Positions 59,283 to 64,000 of a DNA stretch of 64,000 nucleotides are shown piece after piece. The position numbers and the translations under genes are program-made. The stretch comes from Amycolatopsis orientalis DSM 43388 (GTDB lineage: Bacteria > Actinomycetota > Actinomycetes > Mycobacteriales > Pseudonocardiaceae): assembly GCF_000411975.1 (NCBI RefSeq), contig NZ_ASXG01000158.1, positions 62,001 to 126,000 of the forward strand. The letters run 5' to 3'. The notes beneath the pieces are model-generated. The model searched no databases and had not been told where the DNA came from. It saw nothing but the letters and a program-made list of their open reading frames with translations. How positions within the stretch are numbered: the stretch's first letter is position 1; every line of letters starts with the position of its first letter.

Positions 59283-60881
59283 TCATCCTCGCGCCTCCCC
59301 GGAACCGGGCTGGTCGTCGGGACCAGTCCGCACCGCGGCACCGGGCTGCCCCTCGGCCGCCGCCGGACGGCTGCCGCGCAGCAACCCCCGGACGGTGTCG
59401 ATGGTGTCGGCCTCGCCCGGATCCTTGTCCGGCCGGTACCGCACCACCCGCGCGAACCGCAGCGCCAGCCCGCCCGGATACCGCGTGCTGACCTGCGCCC
59501 CGTCCAGTTCGATCTCGACCACCATCTCCGGGCGCACGTGGACGGTCCACCGGTCGCGGTGCGTCTCGATCTCCTGGAACCGCTCGGTCTGCCAGGCCAG
59601 CAGTTCGTCGGTGAGCCCCTTGAACGTCTTGCCCACCATGATCGGCGGCCCGCCGTCCGGGTCGCGCGCGCCGAGGTGCAGGTTCGACAGCTTGCCGGTG
59701 CGCCGCCCGTGGCCCCATTCCGCCGCCAGCACCACCAGATCGATGGTGTGCACCGGTTTCACCTTCAGCCACGCCCGCCCGCGCCGCCCGGCCGCGTAGA
59801 TCGAATCCAGGTCCTTCACCATCACGCCCTCGTGCCCGGCGTCCATCGCCGCCTCGAGCACCGCCGCCGGTGACTCCGGCCGGACCGCGCCGGGGATCAC
59901 GTGCTCGCCCGCGACCCGGCGCAGTGCCTCGTTGCGTTCGGCCAAGGGCGCGTCGAGCAGATCGACCCCGTCCAGATGCAGGCAGTCGAAGAAGTACGGC
60001 CGCAGCAGCAACGCCCGCACCTGTTCCTCCCGCGTGCTGCCGAACCGGCTCATCGTTTCCTGGAACGGACGCGGCCGCCCGTCGTCGGTGAGCGCGAGTG
60101 TTTCGCCGTCCAGCACCACCGATTCGCACGGCAGGGCCCGCACCAATTCGACCAGTTCGGCGACGCTGCCGGTGATCTCCCGCAGCGTCCTCGTGTACAC
60201 GTGCACTTCCGCGCCGCGGCGGTGCACCTGGATCCGCGCACCGTCCATTTTGTACTCGACGATCGTGTTTCCGTGCTCGGTGACGGCCTCCTCCAGCGAT
60301 TCCGCCGGGGACGCGAGCATCGGCCGCACCGGACGCCCCAGCTCGAGCCCGAACGCGGCGAGCGCCGCCGCGCCCCCGGTCAGCGCCGCCTGCCCGGTGA
60401 CCGGCAGCCGTCCGGACAGCATGAACGCCCGCCGCACCTGGTCCACCTCGACCTCAGCCGCCGCCGCGACCGCGTCGACCATCACGCCCTCCAGCGCGCC
60501 CTGCCGCAATTCCCCGGTGACCAGCCGGAAGACGAACTCCTGTTCGGCACGGGTGAGCCGGGAGAACAGCGCGGTGAGCGCCTCGGCCCGGCGCTTCACC
60601 GAACCCGCGCCCGCCGCGGCCGCGACTTCGGTGAGCGCGGCGTCGACCTCCGCCACCGAGACCGCAGGCTCGGCCGCGGGTTCGACGGCGAGGTCGGCGA
60701 GCGTGCGCCAGCCCGCGCCGAGCCGGTCCTGCGCGGTCTGCCCGGTGAGGTACGCGATCACCGCGGGCAGTTCGCCGGGTTCGGCCGCGCGCAGCACGGC
60801 GGCCAGCACGGCGATCTTCGTTTTCCGTGACCGCGTGGCCGCCAGTTCGGCGGAGGCGGTGACGAGGTCGGTGAACAACAC
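59283..60881 (-). CDS. ATP-dependent DNA ligase (LigB type)
   Basis: DNA nick-sealing enzyme of 532 residues. The N-terminal helical DNA-binding domain (to about 190) is followed by the nucleotidyltransferase core: Lys211 in EYKMDGARIQVHRRG is the adenylated residue, with later motifs VLDGETLAL, YFFDCLHLDG, EGVMVKDLDSIYAAGRRGRAWLKVKP. The OB-fold C-terminus carries TVHVRPEMVVEIELDGAQ and LRFARVVRYRPDK. It resembles mycobacterial LigB (Rv3062, recalled). No Ku or polymerase domain is attached, so it is not LigD. Confidence 0.92.
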   Translation of the reverse strand: MLFTDLVTASAELAATRSRKTKIAVLAAVLRAAEPGELPAVIAYLTGQTAQDRLGAGWRTLADLAVEPAAEPAVSVAEVDAALTEVAAAAGAGSVKRRAEALTALFSRLTRAEQEFVFRLVTGELRQGALEGVMVDAVAAAAEVEVDQVRRAFMLSGRLPVTGQAALTGGAAALAAFGLELGRPVRPMLASPAESLEEAVTEHGNTIVEYKMDGARIQVHRRGAEVHVYTRTLREITGSVAELVELVRALPCESVVLDGETLALTDDGRPRPFQETMSRFGSTREEQVRALLLRPYFFDCLHLDGVDLLDAPLAERNEALRRVAGEHVIPGAVRPESPAAVLEAAMDAGHEGVMVKDLDSIYAAGRRGRAWLKVKPVHTIDLVVLAAEWGHGRRTGKLSNLHLGARDPDGGPPIMVGKTFKGLTDELLAWQTERFQEIETHRDRWTVHVRPEMVVEIELDGAQVSTRYPGGLALRFARVVRYRPDKDPGEADTIDTVRGLLRGSRPAAAEGQPGAAVRTGPDDQPGSGEARG

Positions 60882-60950
60882 CCGGCCATCATCGCCCCCG
60901 CCACCGACAAAAACTCCCGCGCCAGCCTCGACCGGGTGAAAAGGAGCTGG

Positions 60951-62630
60951 TCAGGCATCCGGACGAGTGCAATGCTGGTCCAGCAGCCCCTGTTTCGTCA
61001 CACACGGCGTGTACCCTGCGTCCTGCAATTCCGCCCGGGCCGTGCTGCTGCGCAGATAGTCGATGAACAGCTTCAGCAGCGAATCGTTCTCCGGCACGCC
61101 CTTGGTGTAGAGGTACTCGACCGTCCAGAAGCGATAGCCCGCGTCGATGCTGGTCACGTCGGGGTAGCGGTCGTCGAGTTTGGCCATCGCGACCCGGCCG
61201 GCCGCCGCGGCGATCTTGGCCGCCGGCACGTCCGCGTAGCCGATCGCGCCGGGGGTGTCGCCGACGGCGCGCAGCAGCTCGTCGGTGGTCCCGCGTTCGC
61301 AGCGCACCACCGCGGCGTGCGGGGCGCGGGTCGGCGCCAGGCAGTCGTCCGACGACAGCCCGGGCTCGGCCGCGCCCAGCACTTTCTCTTCGAAAGTCTT
61401 GCGCGTGCCCGATTCCTGCCCGCGTCCGACGACTCGGATCGGGATCGACGGACCCTCGCGCAGTTGTGCCCAGTCGGTGTACTTCCCGCTGAAGATGCCG
61501 CGCACCTGCTCGCCGCTCAGGTGGTCGACGCCGACGGATTTGTTCACCACCAGGCTGTACACGAGCACCGCGACCGGTTGCGTGACCAGATCCGGTCCGG
61601 CGTCCGAAGCCTTGCCGTCGGACAGCACGGCCAGGCTGTCTTTCTGGTCCGCTGGCAACGGTCCCAGCTCGCGCACCGCGGACACGCTTCCGACTGCCTG
61701 GGTCGTGATCGTCGCACCGGGACATTGCCGGTGGTACTCCGTCGCGACGCTGTTCATGATCCGCGCGAACGCGCTGGATCCGTGCACCGAAAGGGATCCG
61801 GTGCCGCACCCGGGCTCGGATCCGCGGGACGCGGCGACCAGGAGCATGCTGAGCAACGCCCCGGTCAGCAGCACTCCGATCGCTCCGGTGACCACCGGCC
61901 ACGAAAGCCAGCGCTGTTTGCGTTCGTCTTTGATCCGCCCGCCGCTGAGCCTTCCGGTGACGTGCAGTTCCTTGGACAGCGGCCCGCCTCGCCAGTCGTC
62001 CGGTTCGCGCAGCACGACCACGAGCTTGAACTTTTCCCGTCGCTTCAACGAAAGCTGCTCGAGGCGGACGCCGTGCCACTGCGGCGCCGGGGCGGCCGGG
62101 GCGTCGGGTTGCCGCAGCAGCGCGGTCAGCCGCTGCGGCAGCAACGCCCGTACTCCGGACAGCCGCGCGGTTCCGTTGTCCGGTGCGGGCTCGTCGTGAG
62201 TAAAGAATTCAAGCCCGTTTCGGACCACTTCGCGCAGGCCGTCTTTGGCATCGGACACGCGCGCGTCCCACACCACCCGCCTGCCGAAGGTGAACTGCAG
62301 CGGATGTTCCCAGTCGCCGGGGCCGATGTCGAAGCTGCCCGTGTTGCGGATCCGGATCACGACCACGCTGAGCGGTTCCAGCAGCCGCACGGTGCGTTCG
62401 AGCTGCGGATCCGCTTGCACCGCGCCGTTGCCGGAGTCGCCGAGCGGGATCGGGTTGAGGCCGATCTTGGAGTTGTACAGCTCCCGGTAGATGACGCGCC
62501 TGCGGCGGATCACGTAGCGGTCGACGACCGGGGCGAGGATCGTCGCGCCCGCGACGACCGCGATCGGCACGATGCCGCGACCGGACGTGAGCACTTCGGC
62601 GAGCGCTCGCAGGACATCTCCGAAACTCAC
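60951..62630 (-). CDS. Membrane protein with PstS-like substrate-binding domain
   Basis: Protein of 559 residues. One membrane segment near the start (GIVPIAVVAGATILAPVV), a cytoplasmic region of about 220 residues with beta-rich stretches, a second membrane segment (WPVVTGAIGVLLTGALLSMLLVAA), and an extracytoplasmic PBP-like domain (LSVHGSSAFARIMNSVATEYHRQCPGATITTQAVGSVSAVREL; VVGRGQESGTRKTFEEKVLG; GAIGYADVP). The SGTR loop recalls phosphate binding. No ABC transporter genes are adjacent, so it may be a sensor and not a transport component (inference). GTG at 62630 is chosen for GGGGAGG upstream. Confidence 0.75.
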   Translation of the reverse strand: MSFGDVLRALAEVLTSGRGIVPIAVVAGATILAPVVDRYVIRRRRVIYRELYNSKIGLNPIPLGDSGNGAVQADPQLERTVRLLEPLSVVVIRIRNTGSFDIGPGDWEHPLQFTFGRRVVWDARVSDAKDGLREVVRNGLEFFTHDEPAPDNGTARLSGVRALLPQRLTALLRQPDAPAAPAPQWHGVRLEQLSLKRREKFKLVVVLREPDDWRGGPLSKELHVTGRLSGGRIKDERKQRWLSWPVVTGAIGVLLTGALLSMLLVAASRGSEPGCGTGSLSVHGSSAFARIMNSVATEYHRQCPGATITTQAVGSVSAVRELGPLPADQKDSLAVLSDGKASDAGPDLVTQPVAVLVYSLVVNKSVGVDHLSGEQVRGIFSGKYTDWAQLREGPSIPIRVVGRGQESGTRKTFEEKVLGAAEPGLSSDDCLAPTRAPHAAVVRCERGTTDELLRAVGDTPGAIGYADVPAAKIAAAAGRVAMAKLDDRYPDVTSIDAGYRFWTVEYLYTKGVPENDSLLKLFIDYLRSSTARAELQDAGYTPCVTKQGLLDQHCTRPDA

Positions 62631-62720
62631 GGTCGCCTCCCCCTCGCCGCTCCCGGGAATGTCCACAGTAAGCGGCGACCCAGGGACCCCTCCCCGGTGC
62701 ACCAGGTGTTCACCAGCGGT

Positions 62721-64000
62721 TCAACCGGCCGATGCGATCCGGTCGACGGCGGCGCGAAGCCGGTCCGGCGGAAGCGCGGCGTACCCGAGCACGAGACCCG
62801 GATATCCCGCCGCGGCATGGGAATAAGTCGACAAAGCCGGGGCGTGCACGCCCGCCGCGGCGAGTTTCTCCTGCAGCCGCACGTCATCGGTGCCGTCCGG
62901 GAGCCGGACGACCAGGTGCAATCCGGCGGCGATCCCGACCGGCCGCCACCGCGGCAACCGCTGGGCGAGCGCTTCGATGAGCGCGTCGCGCCGGGCGCGG
63001 TACAGCCGTCGCGTGCGGCGCAGATGCCGGTCGTACCCGCCGGTGGCGATCAGCTGCGCGAGCGCGGCTTGCGGGAGCGGCGGGCAGCCGAGGTCGTGCA
63101 TTTCCTTGACCCGGGCCACCGCGTCGCGCAGCCGTCGCGGCGGAATGAGCCAGCCGATCCGCAACGCTGGGGCGAGCACCTTGCTGACGCTGCCGATATA
63201 CGCGACGTGATCCGGCGCGAGCGCACGCATCGCGCCCAGCGCGGGGCGGTCGTAGCGATGTTCGGCGTCGTAGTCGTCTTCCAGGATGAGCCCGCCAGTT
63301 TCCGCCGCCCACGTCAGCAGCTGCCGACGGCGTTCCGGATGCAACGCGACACCGAGCGGGAATTGGTGCGCGGCGGTGACCAAAACGACGGAGCAGTCTG
63401 AAGTGGACAGTTTCGCGACGTCGATGCCCTTGTCGTCGACCGGAATTCCGATCGGCGTCAGTCCGTGGTCGCACAGGAGGTTCGCCTGCCCGGGGTGGCT
63501 CGGGTCTTCGACGGCGATGCGCTGGTCCGGCAAGGCGTCTGCCAGCAGCGACAACGCTTCCGCGGCTCCGCTGGTGATCACGATGTCGTCCGGGTTCGCC
63601 GGCAGCGCACGGACTCGCCCAAGGTAGGCGGCCAGCTCCGTGCGCAATGCCGGATGTCCGGTCGGATCGGGGTAGCCGAGGCCGCGGTCCGGCGTCGCGT
63701 TCAGCGCTTCTCGTTCAGCGGCAAGCCATTCGGCCCGCGGGAAGGCCGACAACGCGGGCAGGCCGGGGCGCAGGTCGAACTCCCAGGCTGGCGCTTTCGG
63801 CGTGCTGGCCCGAGGATTCGGTGCGGTACCGTCGATTGGCGCGACGCGAGTGCCCGAGCCGTGCTTGCTCAGCAGGTAACCCTCGGCGGTGAGCTGCTCG
63901 TACAGCGCGGTCACAGTGCCGCGCGCGACTCCGAGCTGGCGCGCGAGATCGCGGCTCGACGGCAGCCGGGTGCCGGCCGCCAGCCGTCCGGTGCGGATCG
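62721..64000 (-). CDS. MocR/PdxR family regulator (GntR HTH plus aminotransferase), cut by window end
   Basis: The 5' end lies beyond base 64000. The visible part begins in a GntR-type winged helix (RTGRLAAGTRLPSSRDLARQLGVARGTVTALYEQL). It continues into a class I aminotransferase-like domain with DDIVITSGAAEALSLLADAL, EDDYDAEHRY and the PLP lysine in YIGSVSKVLAPALRIGW. These regulators sense PLP or an amino compound and usually control a divergent gene. That neighbour would lie outside this window, or the target is elsewhere. The 3' end is complete. Confidence 0.9.
   Translation of the reverse strand, partial: IRTGRLAAGTRLPSSRDLARQLGVARGTVTALYEQLTAEGYLLSKHGSGTRVAPIDGTAPNPRASTPKAPAWEFDLRPGLPALSAFPRAEWLAAEREALNATPDRGLGYPDPTGHPALRTELAAYLGRVRALPANPDDIVITSGAAEALSLLADALPDQRIAVEDPSHPGQANLLCDHGLTPIGIPVDDKGIDVAKLSTSDCSVVLVTAAHQFPLGVALHPERRRQLLTWAAETGGLILEDDYDAEHRYDRPALGAMRALAPDHVAYIGSVSKVLAPALRIGWLIPPRRLRDAVARVKEMHDLGCPPLPQAALAQLIATGGYDRHLRRTRRLYRARRDALIEALAQRLPRWRPVGIAAGLHLVVRLPDGTDDVRLQEKLAAAGVHAPALSTYSHAAAGYPGLVLGYAALPPDRLRAAVDRIASAG

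Overview
The window looks like chromosomal DNA from a high-GC actinomycete, most likely Pseudonocardiaceae and Amycolatopsis-like. The evidence is uniform high GC, many GTG starts, a mycothiol conjugate amidase, a DivIVA-domain coiled-coil protein, a class F sortase, EspC/WXG-type (type VII) secretion proteins, an actinobacterial two-domain acyl-CoA reductase and GuaB1. The genus is inference. I saw no tRNA, rRNA, CRISPR array, IS element or phage gene.

Layout. 0-9 kb: LuxR-type regulator, amidase, a decayed tandem-repeat tract, DivIVA-like protein, fused SDR/acyl-CoA reductase, and a class F sortase paired with a surface protein. 9-18 kb: membrane proteins, a YeeE/YedE sulfur transporter, two MFS exporters (one divergent from a MarR regulator), a thiolase and a pentapeptide-repeat protein. 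18-24 kb: cystathionine beta-synthase, three Pro/Gly/Gln-rich membrane proteins and cystathionine gamma-synthase/lyase, then a second repeat tract. 25-38 kb: threonine dehydratase, then a minus-strand polymorphic-toxin operon (YbaB-like, EspC-like, 1299-residue WXG toxin with a deaminase-like tail, SUKH, Imm49, YezG-like fusion), then HPPD, an Lrp regulator and an MBL-fold protein. 38-51 kb: greA, DUF4307, mca, a small membrane protein, a pectin-lyase-fold lipoprotein, YyaL-type protein, acyl-CoA oxidase-like enzyme, hemolysin III, short-chain Z-prenyl synthase and PhoH2. 51-64 kb: GuaB1, DUF309, two membrane/secreted unknowns, MBL hydrolase, old-yellow-enzyme oxidoreductase, Pr6Pr membrane protein, S53 peptidase, ATP-dependent DNA ligase, a membrane-tethered PstS-like protein and a MocR regulator cut by the window end.

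How it fits together. The order cbs - proline-rich protein - metB - greA - DUF4307 - mca - small membrane protein - YyaL - hlyIII - Z-FPP synthase - phoH2 matches, from memory, Mycobacterium tuberculosis Rv1077-Rv1095. Here that backbone is opened between metB and greA by about 14 kb carrying the toxin/immunity operon. Several genes concern sulfur: the YeeE/YedE transporter, Cbs, cystathionine gamma-synthase/lyase and Mca.

Most noteworthy: the toxin operon with three different immunity-type families behind one toxin; two intergenic arrays of degenerate tandem repeats, both between convergent genes, one of them made of copies of the adjacent gene's 3' end including its stop codon; a structured leader before phoH2; related TTACT-N4-AGTAA palindromes at two distant loci; and a 42-codon ORF with a perfect ribosome binding site before cbs.
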